From SZAS-79 sp964599095 (lineage in GTDB: Bacteria; Pseudomonadota; Gammaproteobacteria; Burkholderiales; SG8-39): a stretch of 64,000 nucleotides of DNA. The stretch is taken from assembly GCA_964599095.1 (NCBI GenBank), contig CAZREB010000006.1, forward strand, positions 230,278 to 294,277, read 5' to 3'. Both the position numbers and the translations under genes were made by a program. Each line of letters opens with the position of its first letter. Positions within the stretch are counted from its first letter, which is position 1. Below are positions 55,233 through 64,000 of this stretch, one piece after another. Below the pieces are notes generated by a model. That model had not been told where the DNA came from. It saw nothing but the letters and a program-made list of their open reading frames with translations, and made no database searches.

Positions 55233-58200
55233 ATGGCCGGCGTGATCGACATCGGTCCCTTGAGCTGGGTCAAGAGCGAGATCGACTCCTCGCTCGAACG
55301 TGCCCGCGGGAGCCTGAAGGCGTTCGCGGCCGACCCGGCGGACGGGAAGGCGCTCAAAGCGGCTCAGACCCACCTGCACCAGGCCTACGGTGCGGTCCAG
55401 ATAGTCGGGCTGCACGGGGTTTCGCGGTTCTTCGAGGAAGCCGAGCGCCTGGTTGCCGAGCTCGAGGTCGGCAAGGTCCCCGCCCAGCCCGGCCTGTTCG
55501 ATGCGCTCGATCGTGCGACCCAGGCGATCGGGAAATACCTGTCCGAACTCCTCGACGGGCTGCCGGACCAGCCGCTGCGCTTGTATCCGCTCTATCGGGA
55601 GATGGCCGGCCTGCGAGGTGTGAAGGACGCTTCCGAAGCGGAACTTTTCTTTCCGGATCTTGCGCTCCAGGCGCCGCCGCGCGAAGAGGCCCCGGTTCGC
55701 CTGTCCGCCGGAGACGCAGAAACCTACCTGCGCGGCCAGCGCGCCCGGTTCCAGCGTGGATTCCTCAAGTGGCTGAAGGAGCCGCAGGACGCCGCGAGCC
55801 TCGCCGACATGCTCGCGGCGGTCGATGGCATCGAGTCGATCCAGCTGGTGCCTGCACAGCGATCGTTCTGGTGGGCCTCCGGGGCGTTCTGCCAGGCGTT
55901 GCTCGATGGAGTGCTGGCGCCCGTCCCGGGCGTAAAGCAAGTGGCCTCGAAGATCGAGCAGATGATGCGCAGGATGACGGACGGCGCGGCTGCGGCGCCC
56001 GAACGCCTGATGCGCGAAGTCTTGTACTGGCTCGCCAGGGTGGATGGGTCGGACGCGTCCGTCAGCGAACGGGTCCATGCTGCGCGCCGCGCGTTCCAGC
56101 TCGAAGACGCGCTCCCTGCAGCAATCCCGGAAGCGGATCAAGCGCAGCGGGTCCCCACGGCCATGGCCCTGCGCGAGAAGATTGGCGGCGCCAAGGACGC
56201 ATGGAACCGGTTTGCCTCCGGCGCGGCGACGTCCCTCGCCGTGTTTGCCCAGCAAGCGGACCTCATAAAGGAAGAGGCCTCGCTCCTTGGCAATGCGGAG
56301 CTGACCGGGTTGGCGCGAGAGCTTGCCGTGATCGCGGCCTACCTGGTGACCAATCCGGGCCGGATGAGCGAGTCCGTGGGCATGGAGGTCGCGACCGCGC
56401 TGTTGCTGGTCGAGAATGCAGTGGAGAACTACGGACGTCTCGACCCGGAGTTCAGCCGGCAGGCGCGCGTGATGCTGGCGCGCCTGCGGGCGGCTGCGTT
56501 CGGCAAGCAGGATCCCGACGTGACCCTGAGCTTGCCGCTGATCGACGACATGACCCGCCGCGCGCAGGAAAAGCTCGCCGTCGAAGGGGCCGTCGGCGAA
56601 ATGCAGGCCAATCTCCACAAGATCGAACAGGCGCTGGACGCCTACTTCCGCGATCCGGCCCGCGGCGGCGAGCTCGCGTCGCTCGAGCCCGCGATTCACC
56701 AGGTGGCCGGTGCGCTCGCCGTCCTCGGGGAGGAAGAAGCCGGCGCGGCCCTTGCGCGCTGCAAGGACAAGATTCTTGCGTTCGCGCAGGCCTCCACGCG
56801 CCCGGAACAGCGGGACTTCGAGGAAGTGGCGCAGATCCTCTCGGGCCTGGGCTTCTACATCGACGCCCTTCGCCATGGCAAAGCGGACTTTGCCGAAGCA
56901 ATGGGGCCGGTGCTCGCGGGGGCCGTCGCGCCTCCGGCACCGGAAGCCGCGCCGGCAGTCGTCCTCGAAGAGGTCGCCGAACGCCTCGTCGACATCACGC
57001 CGCCGATCGAAGCGCCCTCGGCCGAAGCCGAGCGGCTCAAGGACCAATCCGACGAAGTCATCGACCAGGAGCTGCTCGCGATCTTCCTCGAAGAGGCCGC
57101 CGGCGTGCTGGAGTCGATCGCGCGCAGCCTCTCGGTAAGCCGCCAACAGCCCTCGAACGGCGCCGAACTCACGGCGATCCGCCGCGGCTTCCACACGCTC
57201 AAGGGCAGCGGGCGCATGGTGGGCTTGATGCGGCTGGGTGAGGCCGCTTGGGCGGTAGAACAGGTCTTGAATCTCTGGCAGCAGGAGGAGCGGACGGCAA
57301 CGCCCGGGCTGTTCGACCTGGTTGAATTTGCCCACGGTGCGTTCGCCGACTGGGTGTCCCGCCTGCAGGGCGGCCAGGCCCAGCCCGATGCGCAGCCGAT
57401 CATCGCCCGCGCCGAAGCGCTCAGGCGCGGCGAACCCGGCATCGAGTTCAACGCTCCGGCGGTCCCTCCGCCGGCGCCGCCAGCAGCGCCCGAAGTACCT
57501 GCACCGGCGCCGCCACCCGAGCCCCCCGGGGCCGACGAGGGCGTGAGGATCGGCAGCCTCGTGATCTCGGCTTCGCTCTTTGCGGTGTTTGCGAACGAAG
57601 CGCGCCAGCACCTCGAGACGATCGAGCGCGAGCTGGCTCGGTCCGCCGCCGGCCGGACGTCCGGTGTGCGGGAGGAGCTCGTACGCGCCGCGCATACGCT
57701 TGCCGGCATTTGCGGCACCGTGCAGTTGCAGGCGATGCACGACCTCGGCGCCGCGCTCGAGGGAGCCCTGCTTCGGCTGAAGCACCGGGCCGAGCCGATC
57801 GCACCGGCAGACCTCGCGCTGGTACACGACGCCGTGCAGGCGATGAAGATGATGTACGAGGGCGTGCTCGAGCGTGCCGTCCCGGGCTCGGCTGCGGCGT
57901 TGGTGGCGCGCCTCGGATCGATCACCGGCGAAGCGGCAACGCTCGTACCCGCGCCCGGCGGAGAGCCGGGGTTCGCGGCAACCCATGTCGGTGAACCGCC
58001 GGCAATGGCAGAGGAGCCCTCGGTCGCCGAGGCCGTCTTGTCGGAACTCGCGATGGCCGAACTGGAGGGGGCCGAACTCGAGGCGCCGGCGCCCGCCGGG
58101 CCCGAAGGCACGACCGAAGAGCGCCGGCAGCGGCGGCTCGAGGACGAGATCGACGCTCAACTGCTGCCGGCGTTTATCGAGGAGGCCGGCGAGCTGGTGC

Positions 58201-60371
58201 CCGGCATCGGCGAACTGCTGCGCGCCTGGCGCTCAGCCCCCGCCGAATTCGGACCCGCACGCGCAATGCAGCGCGCGCTGCACACACTGAAGGGCAGTGC
58301 ACGCATGGCCGGCGCGATGGGCCTGGGCGAATTGACCCACCACATGGAGGCCCGCGTCGAGAACGCGATTGCGCTGCGCCTGACGCCGGGACAGTTCTTC
58401 GATGAACTCGAGACTTCTTACGACCGCATGGGGCTGTTGCTCGAGCGCGTCCGGCATCCGCAGGCCGGGCCAGGGTTGCCCGGTGCGGAACGTCCCGCGG
58501 TAGTTGCGCAGGTTCCTGCGGCCGCGCCAGCGCCGGCGCTGCGCGAAGAGGCTGCGCGCACGCACGCGATGATGCGCGTGCGCGCCGATGCGCTGGAGAA
58601 ACTCGTCAACGAAGCGGGGGAAATCGCGATCATGCGCACCCGCGTGGAAACCGAGATGCGCGGACTGAAGAACGCGCTGGTCGAACTCACCGAGAACGTC
58701 GCGCGGTTGCGCCGGGAATTGCGCGAGATCGAGATTGCGGCCGAATCCCAGCTCGCCTCCCGCATGCAGGCCTCGCAGGAGAAGGACAAGCAGTTCGATC
58801 CGCTCGAATTCGACCGCTTCACGCGCTTCCAGGAGCTCACGCGCATGATGGCCGAGAGCGTCAACGACGTATCGACTGTCCAGCAGACGCTCAACAAGGT
58901 TGCGGACGACACCGACTCGGCGCTTGTCGCGCAGGCGCGGTTGAACCGCGAACTGCAGCAGGACCTCATGCGCATCCGCATGGTGCCGATCGGCTCGATC
59001 GTCGAGCGCCTGCACCGCATCGTGCGATTGACGTCCAAGGAGGTCGGCAAGCGCGCCAACCTCGACGTCCGGGGCGCAAACGTCGAGATCGACCGTTCGG
59101 CGCTCGAGCGCATCACCGGTCCGCTCGAGCACCTGCTGCGCAATGCGGTCACGCATGGGCTCGAGGCACCGGAGGCCCGCGTCGCCAAAGGCAAGGCGGC
59201 CATGGGCGAGATTTCGCTCGAAGTGCGCCACGAGGGCAACGAAGTCACGCTGGTGCTGGCCGATGACGGCGGCGGCCTCGACCTGGAGCGGATCCGTGCC
59301 AAAGCGACCGCGCAGGGCTTGCTCCCCCCCGGGGAGGCGCGCTCGGACCAGCAGCTGGCAGAGTTCGTGTTTGCGCCAGGGCTGTCGACCGCCGATACCG
59401 TGACTGAACTTGCCGGCCGCGGCGTGGGCCTCGACGTGGTGATGAGCGAGGTGAGCGGCCTGGGCGGCCGGATCGAGCTCGCATTCACGCCGGGAATGGG
59501 GACCCGCTTTACTATCCGGCTGCCGCTCACGACGGCCGTCATCCAGGCGGTCCTGGTCAAGGCGGCAAACCGTACCTACGCCTTGCCGTCGGTCATGGTC
59601 GAGCAGGTGCAGCAGATGCGCCAGGAGTTGATTGCCCGCGCGAAGGAGGCCGGCGCCATTGAATGGGCCGGGCGCCGCTATCAGCTGCATCACCTGCCGA
59701 CCCTGCTTGGCGAGGGCGCGTCTGCCGTGCCGGCCGAGCCGAAGCGCTATACGCCGGTGCTGCTGGTGCGCAGCGGCGTGGAGGCGATCGCAGTCGAAGT
59801 CGACGAGATGATCGGCAACCAGGAAGTGGTGGTCAAGAACATCGGGCCGCAGCTTGCGCGCGTGCCGGGCATCGCGGGCGCCACGGTTCTGGGCACCGGC
59901 GAAATCGTGCTGATCCTGAATCCAGTGCCGCTCGCCGCGCGCCCGGCTTCGGCCAGCGAGGTTGTCACCAGGCCGACCGGGCAGGGACCGGCGGTGCCGG
60001 CGCAACCGCGCATCATGGTCGTGGACGATTCCCTCACGGTGCGCAAGATTACGGGCCGGCTGCTTTCGAGGGAGGGATACGCCGTGATCACTGCGCGAGA
60101 TGGGGTGGAAGCGCTCGAGCTGCTCGCCGGGACGGTGCCGGACGTGATGCTGGTGGACGTCGAAATGCCGCGCATGGACGGGTTCGACCTGACTCGCAAC
60201 GTGCGCGCGGACGCAAGGCTGAAGGACGTGCCGATCATCATGATCACCTCGCGGACGGCGGAAAAGCACCGGAACTTCGCGATGGGCCTGGGCGTGAACG
60301 TCTTCCTCGGCAAGCCTTACAGGGAAGACGAGCTGCTCGAGCACATAGCGGGGTTCCTGGCCCGCTCGTGA
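55233..60371 (+). CDS. chpA: ChpA/PilL hybrid CheA-type histidine kinase of the Pil-Chp system
   Basis: 1712 residues from ATG 55233 (GTG 55230 is possible). Five Hpt-like segments are visible. Three are good matches, with His654 (FHTLKGSGRM), His821 (AHTLAGICGT, where the lysine is lost) and His1017 (LHTLKGSARM); two are weaker, at His49 (LHQAYGAVQI) and about His489 (IHQVAGALAV). Then come CheA dimerization (about 1110-1290), ATPase (HLLRNAVTHGLEAPEARV, DDGGGLD, GRGVGLDVV), a CheW domain (about 1430-1570) and a C-terminal receiver (VVDDSLTVRKITGR, LVDVEMPRMDG). It phosphorylates PilG and PilH. No methyltransferase or methylesterase gene follows. Confidence 0.95.
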   Translation: MAGVIDIGPLSWVKSEIDSSLERARGSLKAFAADPADGKALKAAQTHLHQAYGAVQIVGLHGVSRFFEEAERLVAELEVGKVPAQPGLFDALDRATQAIGKYLSELLDGLPDQPLRLYPLYREMAGLRGVKDASEAELFFPDLALQAPPREEAPVRLSAGDAETYLRGQRARFQRGFLKWLKEPQDAASLADMLAAVDGIESIQLVPAQRSFWWASGAFCQALLDGVLAPVPGVKQVASKIEQMMRRMTDGAAAAPERLMREVLYWLARVDGSDASVSERVHAARRAFQLEDALPAAIPEADQAQRVPTAMALREKIGGAKDAWNRFASGAATSLAVFAQQADLIKEEASLLGNAELTGLARELAVIAAYLVTNPGRMSESVGMEVATALLLVENAVENYGRLDPEFSRQARVMLARLRAAAFGKQDPDVTLSLPLIDDMTRRAQEKLAVEGAVGEMQANLHKIEQALDAYFRDPARGGELASLEPAIHQVAGALAVLGEEEAGAALARCKDKILAFAQASTRPEQRDFEEVAQILSGLGFYIDALRHGKADFAEAMGPVLAGAVAPPAPEAAPAVVLEEVAERLVDITPPIEAPSAEAERLKDQSDEVIDQELLAIFLEEAAGVLESIARSLSVSRQQPSNGAELTAIRRGFHTLKGSGRMVGLMRLGEAAWAVEQVLNLWQQEERTATPGLFDLVEFAHGAFADWVSRLQGGQAQPDAQPIIARAEALRRGEPGIEFNAPAVPPPAPPAAPEVPAPAPPPEPPGADEGVRIGSLVISASLFAVFANEARQHLETIERELARSAAGRTSGVREELVRAAHTLAGICGTVQLQAMHDLGAALEGALLRLKHRAEPIAPADLALVHDAVQAMKMMYEGVLERAVPGSAAALVARLGSITGEAATLVPAPGGEPGFAATHVGEPPAMAEEPSVAEAVLSELAMAELEGAELEAPAPAGPEGTTEERRQRRLEDEIDAQLLPAFIEEAGELVPGIGELLRAWRSAPAEFGPARAMQRALHTLKGSARMAGAMGLGELTHHMEARVENAIALRLTPGQFFDELETSYDRMGLLLERVRHPQAGPGLPGAERPAVVAQVPAAAPAPALREEAARTHAMMRVRADALEKLVNEAGEIAIMRTRVETEMRGLKNALVELTENVARLRRELREIEIAAESQLASRMQASQEKDKQFDPLEFDRFTRFQELTRMMAESVNDVSTVQQTLNKVADDTDSALVAQARLNRELQQDLMRIRMVPIGSIVERLHRIVRLTSKEVGKRANLDVRGANVEIDRSALERITGPLEHLLRNAVTHGLEAPEARVAKGKAAMGEISLEVRHEGNEVTLVLADDGGGLDLERIRAKATAQGLLPPGEARSDQQLAEFVFAPGLSTADTVTELAGRGVGLDVVMSEVSGLGGRIELAFTPGMGTRFTIRLPLTTAVIQAVLVKAANRTYALPSVMVEQVQQMRQELIARAKEAGAIEWAGRRYQLHHLPTLLGEGASAVPAEPKRYTPVLLVRSGVEAIAVEVDEMIGNQEVVVKNIGPQLARVPGIAGATVLGTGEIVLILNPVPLAARPASASEVVTRPTGQGPAVPAQPRIMVVDDSLTVRKITGRLLSREGYAVITARDGVEALELLAGTVPDVMLVDVEMPRMDGFDLTRNVRADARLKDVPIIMITSRTAEKHRNFAMGLGVNVFLGKPYREDELLEHIAGFLARS

Positions 60372-60398
60372 TCCGCCGGGCTTGGCAGGCTACTGACA

Positions 60399-60419
60399 CT
60401 CTTGGCTCAAACCCAAGAG
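60399..60419. repeat. Small hairpin after chpA
   Basis: CTCTTGG and CCAAGAG form a perfect 7-bp stem with a 7-nt loop, 28 nt after the chpA stop. There is no T-run, so it is not a classical terminator. TACTGACA occurs just before it and again at 60443-60450. The gap to the convergent photolyase gene holds nothing else visible. Confidence 0.35.
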
Positions 60420-60454
60420 CTGGCGCGCCTTTCCGGCAAAGTTACTGACATTCC

Positions 60455-61885
60455 TCAGCCGGGTTTCGGGCCGCGCACCTTGCCGTATCGTTCGAGCGTC
60501 CGCTTGCGCGCGGTCGCGTGGTCGACGATGGGCGCGGGGTAGTCGCGGCCGATGAGGCAGCCCGCGGCCTGCTGCGTGCGTGCATCCATGGTCCAGGGAG
60601 CGTGGATGAACTTGTCCGGGACGCGGGCCAGCTCGGGCAAGTACCTGCGGATGAACCGGCCGCCGGCGTCGAAGCGCTCCGATTGGGTCACCGGATTGAA
60701 GATGCGGAAATAGGGCTGCGCGTCGCATCCGGTGGAAGCGGCCCACTGCCAACCGCCATTGTTCGCCGCCAGGTCGAAGTCGTTGAGTTGCACGGCGAAG
60801 TAGCGCTCGCCCCTGCGGTAATCGATGCCAAGGTCTTTTGTGAGGAAGGAGGCGGTCACCATGCGCAGCCGGTTGTGCATGTAGCCGGTCTGGTTGAGCT
60901 GGCGCATGGCCGCATCGACCAGCGGATAGCCGGTGCGCGCTTCGCACCACGCGCAAAAGAGGTCGTCACGATCGTCCCAGGCGATTGCGTCGTACTCCGG
61001 CCGGAAGGCCCGTTCGGCGACATGCGGATGGTGCGCGAGGATCATGAAATAGAAGTCGCGCCACGCAAGCTCCGAGAGCCATATAGACGCGCCTTCGCTG
61101 GTTCTTGAGAGCGCGAGCGCCACGAGTTCGCGGATCGAGACCGTCCCGAAGCGAAGGTGCACCGAAAGGTAGGACGGTCCCTTGAGTGCCGGGTAGTCGC
61201 GCCGCTCGGAGTAATCCGCAATGCGCTTGAGGAAATCGGCGACAAGCCGGCGCGCGCCCGAGGCCCCGGGCGTAATGGCAATCGCGGCGAGATTGGTTCT
61301 CTCGAAGCCCAGCTTGTCCAGACTCGGGAAAACATCATCGGGAGCAGCGGCAAGATGCGCGGCGTAATTCTCGACCAGATAGGGTTTGTAGTAGAAAGCC
61401 TCGAGATTTGCCAACCAAGCGTGTTTGTAGGGAGTGAACACCGAGAAGGGCGTCCGGCCCCGGGTCAGGATTTCGTCCTTTTCGAAGATCACCTGGTCCT
61501 TGCGCGTGCGGAAGTCGATGCCAGCGGCTTCGAGCCTGCCGGCGACGGCCGCATCCCGCGCGAGCGCCTGCGGCTCGTAGTCGCGGTTGGCGTACACCAC
61601 TCGTACACCAAGTTCGCGTGCAAGGCGCGGGATGGCGTCGCGTGCGCGATCGACGAGCACGTGCAGTCCGCCGCCAGCCGCGCGCAATTCCCTGTCCAGT
61701 TCCTTCGCGCTTTCCCAGATGAATTCGACCCGCCGGTCCGAGCGGCTGGGCAACTTGTCGAGGATCTCCCGGTCAAAAACGAACGCGCAATGCACTACCG
61801 GGTGGGCCTTGAGGGCGGCATACAGGGAAGCGTGATCCGACAAGCGCAGGTCGCGCCGGAACCAGACAAGCGCCGAATTCGGCAT
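60455..61885 (-). CDS. phr: Deoxyribodipyrimidine photolyase
   Basis: 476 residues. Class I CPD photolyase/cryptochrome family: N-terminal antenna domain (ALVWFRRDLRLSDHASLYAAL) and C-terminal FAD domain with LSELAWRDFYFMIL, TGYPLVDAAMRQLNQTGYMHNRLRMVTASFL and NNGGWQWAASTGCDAQPYFRIFNP, including the tryptophans of the electron-transfer chain. It repairs UV-induced pyrimidine dimers with light. The ATG at 61885 starts right at the family N-terminus; an in-frame ATG at 61942 would add 19 residues without homology. Confidence 0.96.
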   Translation of the reverse strand: MPNSALVWFRRDLRLSDHASLYAALKAHPVVHCAFVFDREILDKLPSRSDRRVEFIWESAKELDRELRAAGGGLHVLVDRARDAIPRLARELGVRVVYANRDYEPQALARDAAVAGRLEAAGIDFRTRKDQVIFEKDEILTRGRTPFSVFTPYKHAWLANLEAFYYKPYLVENYAAHLAAAPDDVFPSLDKLGFERTNLAAIAITPGASGARRLVADFLKRIADYSERRDYPALKGPSYLSVHLRFGTVSIRELVALALSRTSEGASIWLSELAWRDFYFMILAHHPHVAERAFRPEYDAIAWDDRDDLFCAWCEARTGYPLVDAAMRQLNQTGYMHNRLRMVTASFLTKDLGIDYRRGERYFAVQLNDFDLAANNGGWQWAASTGCDAQPYFRIFNPVTQSERFDAGGRFIRRYLPELARVPDKFIHAPWTMDARTQQAAGCLIGRDYPAPIVDHATARKRTLERYGKVRGPKPG

Positions 61886-62091
61886 AGGCTTGGTCAAGTC
61901 GGTGCGCCTGGCATTGACGAAATCGTCAAAAGGCGGGCCCATTTGACAGACATTTGAGGAAAATCAATAGGCGAGTGACCAAAGTTGATGAACATGTGAT
62001 GAATGTCGCAGAGAGGAAACGAACTCCTTCGCCATACTAATCAATTAAGAAGCGCCTAAACATCGCGCCGCATCGAATCGGCGCCAAAGCC
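61886..62091. other. Gap between photolyase and exoprotein genes
   Basis: A 206-nt divergent region, more AT-rich than its surroundings between about 61940 and 62060, so both promoters should lie here. GGCGCC palindrome-type sequence occurs close to the exoprotein start. No convincing -35/-10 pair, riboswitch or small RNA could be identified. Confidence 0.4.
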
Positions 62092-64000
62092 ATGGGCAAT
62101 CCAGAACGCCCCGCCCCCAGCCATCCAGGTATTGAAAGAGTGCTCGTCTACGGGGCTTATCCTGCTATTGCCATTTCGGTCCTCGGCGTCTCAGTGCAGG
62201 CGGCTTATGCGCAGCAGCTACCGACGGGCGGACAAGTCGCAGCCGGCAACGCGGTCATTTCCTCGACCGGCGCGCGATCGCTGCAAATCAGCCAGGGCTC
62301 GCAAAACGCAATCCTCAACTGGCAGAGCTTCTCGATCGGTGCAGGCCATTCGGTCGTCTTCCAGCAACCGAGCGCGAGCGCGATTGCGCTGAACCGCGTC
62401 CTCGGAAACAGTGCATCGGAAATCTACGGTTCGCTGACCGCCAACGGGCAGCTGTTCCTCGTCAACCCGAACGGCATCCTTTTCGGACGCGGTGCCAGCG
62501 TCGACGTCGGCGGCCTCGTTGCATCCACGCTTGGCATCCGCGACAGCGATTTCCTCGCGGGTCGCTACGCCTTCGCGAATGGCGGCGGCGCGGGCAGCGT
62601 CGTCAACGAAGGCCGCATCACCGCGATTTCGGGGTACGCAGCGCTGATCGGCCCGCAAGTGGGCAATACCGGGGTGATCAATGCGCAACTGGGTACGGCC
62701 GCGCTGGCCGCAGGCGACCGGGTGACCCTGGACATGGTCGGCGACGGGCTGATCAACGTGCGTGTCGACGCCGCCGCCGTGAATGCCTCGGCGATCAACG
62801 GCGGGACGATCTCTGCCGACGGCGGCAAGGTCATGCTCACTGCGCGCTCGGCCAGTGCGTTGCTCGATACGGTGATCAACAACGAAGGCGTAATTCGCGC
62901 CAACACGCTGGTGGAACGCAACGGGACGATCTACCTCGACGGCGGTCCCAGCGGTGTCACCCGAGTCTCGGGGTCCCTCGAAGCGTCGGGACCGAGACCC
63001 GGCCAAACGGGCGGAACGATTTCGGTGCTCGGCGAAAAGGTCGGTCTGTTCGGCAACGCCTCGATCAACGCCTCCGGCGACGCAGGTGGCGGCAGCGTGA
63101 TGTTCGGTGGCAATTTCCATGGAAGGGGTTCGCAGGCCAACGCTTCGATGGCCTATGTCGGAGCCGACGCATCAATAGCCGCGGATGCGGTTCGCAGCGG
63201 AAGCGGCGGCAGAGTCGTCGTCTGGTCGGATGACGTGACGCGGTTCTACGGCAACGTCACCGCGCGGGGGGGCGCACGCGGTGGAAATGGGGGCGCGGTC
63301 GAAGTCTCCGGCAGGAAATTTCTCGAATATGCGGGGTTCGCGAATCTCACTGCGGCGAACGGCATGCCAGGGAGCCTGCTGCTCGACCCGGACACGGTCA
63401 ACATCACGACCACCGCGAACAGCACCAACGCGACCGGCGCTTCACCGTTCAAGTCGAGCGACTCGAATGCGGCAACCGTGACCTGGGCAACGCTTGAATC
63501 CGCCCTTGCCGGTGGCGAAGTCGTCGTCCAGACCAGTACCGGCGACATCAATTTCGCCAACTCGTACAACTTCACCGCCAACAACTCGGCATCCGGGACA
63601 CTCAAGCTCGATTCCGGCGCAAACATTACGGCCGCTGCGGCGTTGACCGTCACAGGTCGCAGCGGGCTCAATCTCTGGCTGCGCGCTGCGGGCACCACGA
63701 CTCTTTCGACGAATTTCGCCGGCTTCGATTCACTCAAGTTCGAGCCGGGGGCTGCAAGCACCTACAGCGGCGTGGCCAGCGGCGCGGGGGGGCTTGCGAC
63801 GGCGGGCACGGGCACGCTGACGCTGGGCGGGGTGAACACCTACACCGGTGCGACGACGATCGGCACGGGCAGCACGCTGGCGCTGAACGCGACGGGCACG
63901 ATCGCGGCGAGTTCCGGGGTGGCGAACTCGGGGACGTTCACGATTGCGGCGGCCAAGACGATCGATTCGCTGACCGGCAGCGGAGCGACGACGCTGGGGG
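62092..64000 (+). CDS. Two-partner-secretion exoprotein, filamentous-haemagglutinin type, 5' part (runs off right edge)
   Basis: 636 codons are present and remain open to the edge. A long signal peptide ends near residue 40 (VSVQAAYA-QQ). The TPS secretion domain follows: residues about 45-170 with SEIYGSLTANGQLFLVNPNG and the hallmark NPNGILFG (125-132), then beta-helix repeats. GSLLLDPDTVNI near 427-438 marks the end of the haemagglutinin-type part. From about residue 565 it changes to GTLTLGGVNTYTGATTI-type repeats like autotransporter passenger repeats. It is probably exported by a TpsB partner and may act in adhesion; no partner gene is in the window. The start has no strong ribosome site. 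Confidence 0.88.
   Translation, partial: MGNPERPAPSHPGIERVLVYGAYPAIAISVLGVSVQAAYAQQLPTGGQVAAGNAVISSTGARSLQISQGSQNAILNWQSFSIGAGHSVVFQQPSASAIALNRVLGNSASEIYGSLTANGQLFLVNPNGILFGRGASVDVGGLVASTLGIRDSDFLAGRYAFANGGGAGSVVNEGRITAISGYAALIGPQVGNTGVINAQLGTAALAAGDRVTLDMVGDGLINVRVDAAAVNASAINGGTISADGGKVMLTARSASALLDTVINNEGVIRANTLVERNGTIYLDGGPSGVTRVSGSLEASGPRPGQTGGTISVLGEKVGLFGNASINASGDAGGGSVMFGGNFHGRGSQANASMAYVGADASIAADAVRSGSGGRVVVWSDDVTRFYGNVTARGGARGGNGGAVEVSGRKFLEYAGFANLTAANGMPGSLLLDPDTVNITTTANSTNATGASPFKSSDSNAATVTWATLESALAGGEVVVQTSTGDINFANSYNFTANNSASGTLKLDSGANITAAAALTVTGRSGLNLWLRAAGTTTLSTNFAGFDSLKFEPGAASTYSGVASGAGGLATAGTGTLTLGGVNTYTGATTIGTGSTLALNATGTIAASSGVANSGTFTIAAAKTIDSLTGSGATTLG

Noticed and set aside
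55206..58160. Open reading frame of 984 codons on the minus strand opposite chpA
   Set aside because: It is a shadow of the GC-rich plus-strand kinase gene, with arginine/glycine/alanine-rich composition and no recognisable domain; the plus strand has clear CheA motifs throughout.
58233..60344. 703-codon minus-strand frame opposite the chpA 3' half
   Set aside because: Same reason: it lies against the kinase core and receiver domain, and its histidine/arginine-rich protein matches nothing.
62092..63780. Possibility that the right-edge gene is a plain autotransporter (type Va)
   Set aside because: The N-terminal TPS domain with NPNGILFG is specific for two-partner secretion; the autotransporter-like repeats appear only later. 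The C-terminus is outside the window, so a hybrid cannot be excluded.

Overview
The window is GC-rich, densely packed chromosomal DNA from a betaproteobacterium, most likely of the Burkholderiales or a close relative. This rests on family content and gene order: def-fmt-rsmB-DUF4390-ntrY-ntrX, accB-accC-prmA-DUF3426, RNB nuclease-tonB-aroE-mtgA, thiD-thiE-hemL, a TorF-type porin with glnK-amtB, and pilGHIJ-chpA. No rRNA, tRNA, CRISPR array, insertion sequence or prophage was seen. Almost everything is core or metabolic; the accessory-looking parts are the aromatic-catabolism block (14.5-26.5 kb), a decayed enolase-superfamily gene (41.2-41.8 kb) and a large exoprotein that runs off the right edge.

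Layout. 0-8.5 kb: the start of dprA and a LysM protein on the minus strand, divergent from def, fmt, rsmB, a DUF4390 protein, the sensor kinase ntrY, an NtrX-like regulator with a degenerate AAA+ core, and a small CobW-like protein without a P-loop lysine. 8.6-14.5 kb: a sodium:solute symporter, then cobalamin-dependent metH with a DUF423 gene behind it. The metH leader carries a SAM-II riboswitch followed by an intrinsic terminator; a 12-nt stretch of the aptamer is exactly complementary to the terminator loop, giving a simple transcriptional switch.

14.5-26.5 kb: MFS transporter, acyl-CoA thioesterase and pcaH-pcaG-pcaB (protocatechuate ortho cleavage). On the minus strand follow a zeta-class isomerase, an FAH-family hydrolase and a benzoate-CoA-ligase-like enzyme. 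Divergent from these is a five-gene branched-chain-type ABC importer, probably for an aromatic acid. 26.5-29.5 kb: a nitrogen-regulated unit, porin-glnK-amtB, with a sigma-54 type promoter and an upstream NtrC-type dyad.

29.6-51.5 kb is housekeeping: ubiK, comM, apaH, a HIT protein; a long minus-strand run (unknown protein, TlpA-like, aroQ, accB, accC, prmA, DUF3426, PfkB kinase); mpl, a small hydrolase, the enolase pseudogene, an RNase II-like protein, tonB, aroE, mtgA, mgtE, a GNAT protein, thiD-thiE-hemL and a rubredoxin. 51.7-60.4 kb is a Pil-Chp chemosensory operon (pilG, pilH, pilI, pilJ, chpA) for type IV pilus motility. The right end holds a DNA photolyase and the first 636 codons of a two-partner-secretion exoprotein whose sequence changes into autotransporter-type repeats near the edge.

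No clearly new multi-gene system was found. The most rewarding items are the metH riboswitch architecture, the degenerate NtrX, the CobW-like miniprotein, the nitrogen-controlled porin unit and the serially deleted enolase gene. Gaps between genes are all shorter than 300 bases.
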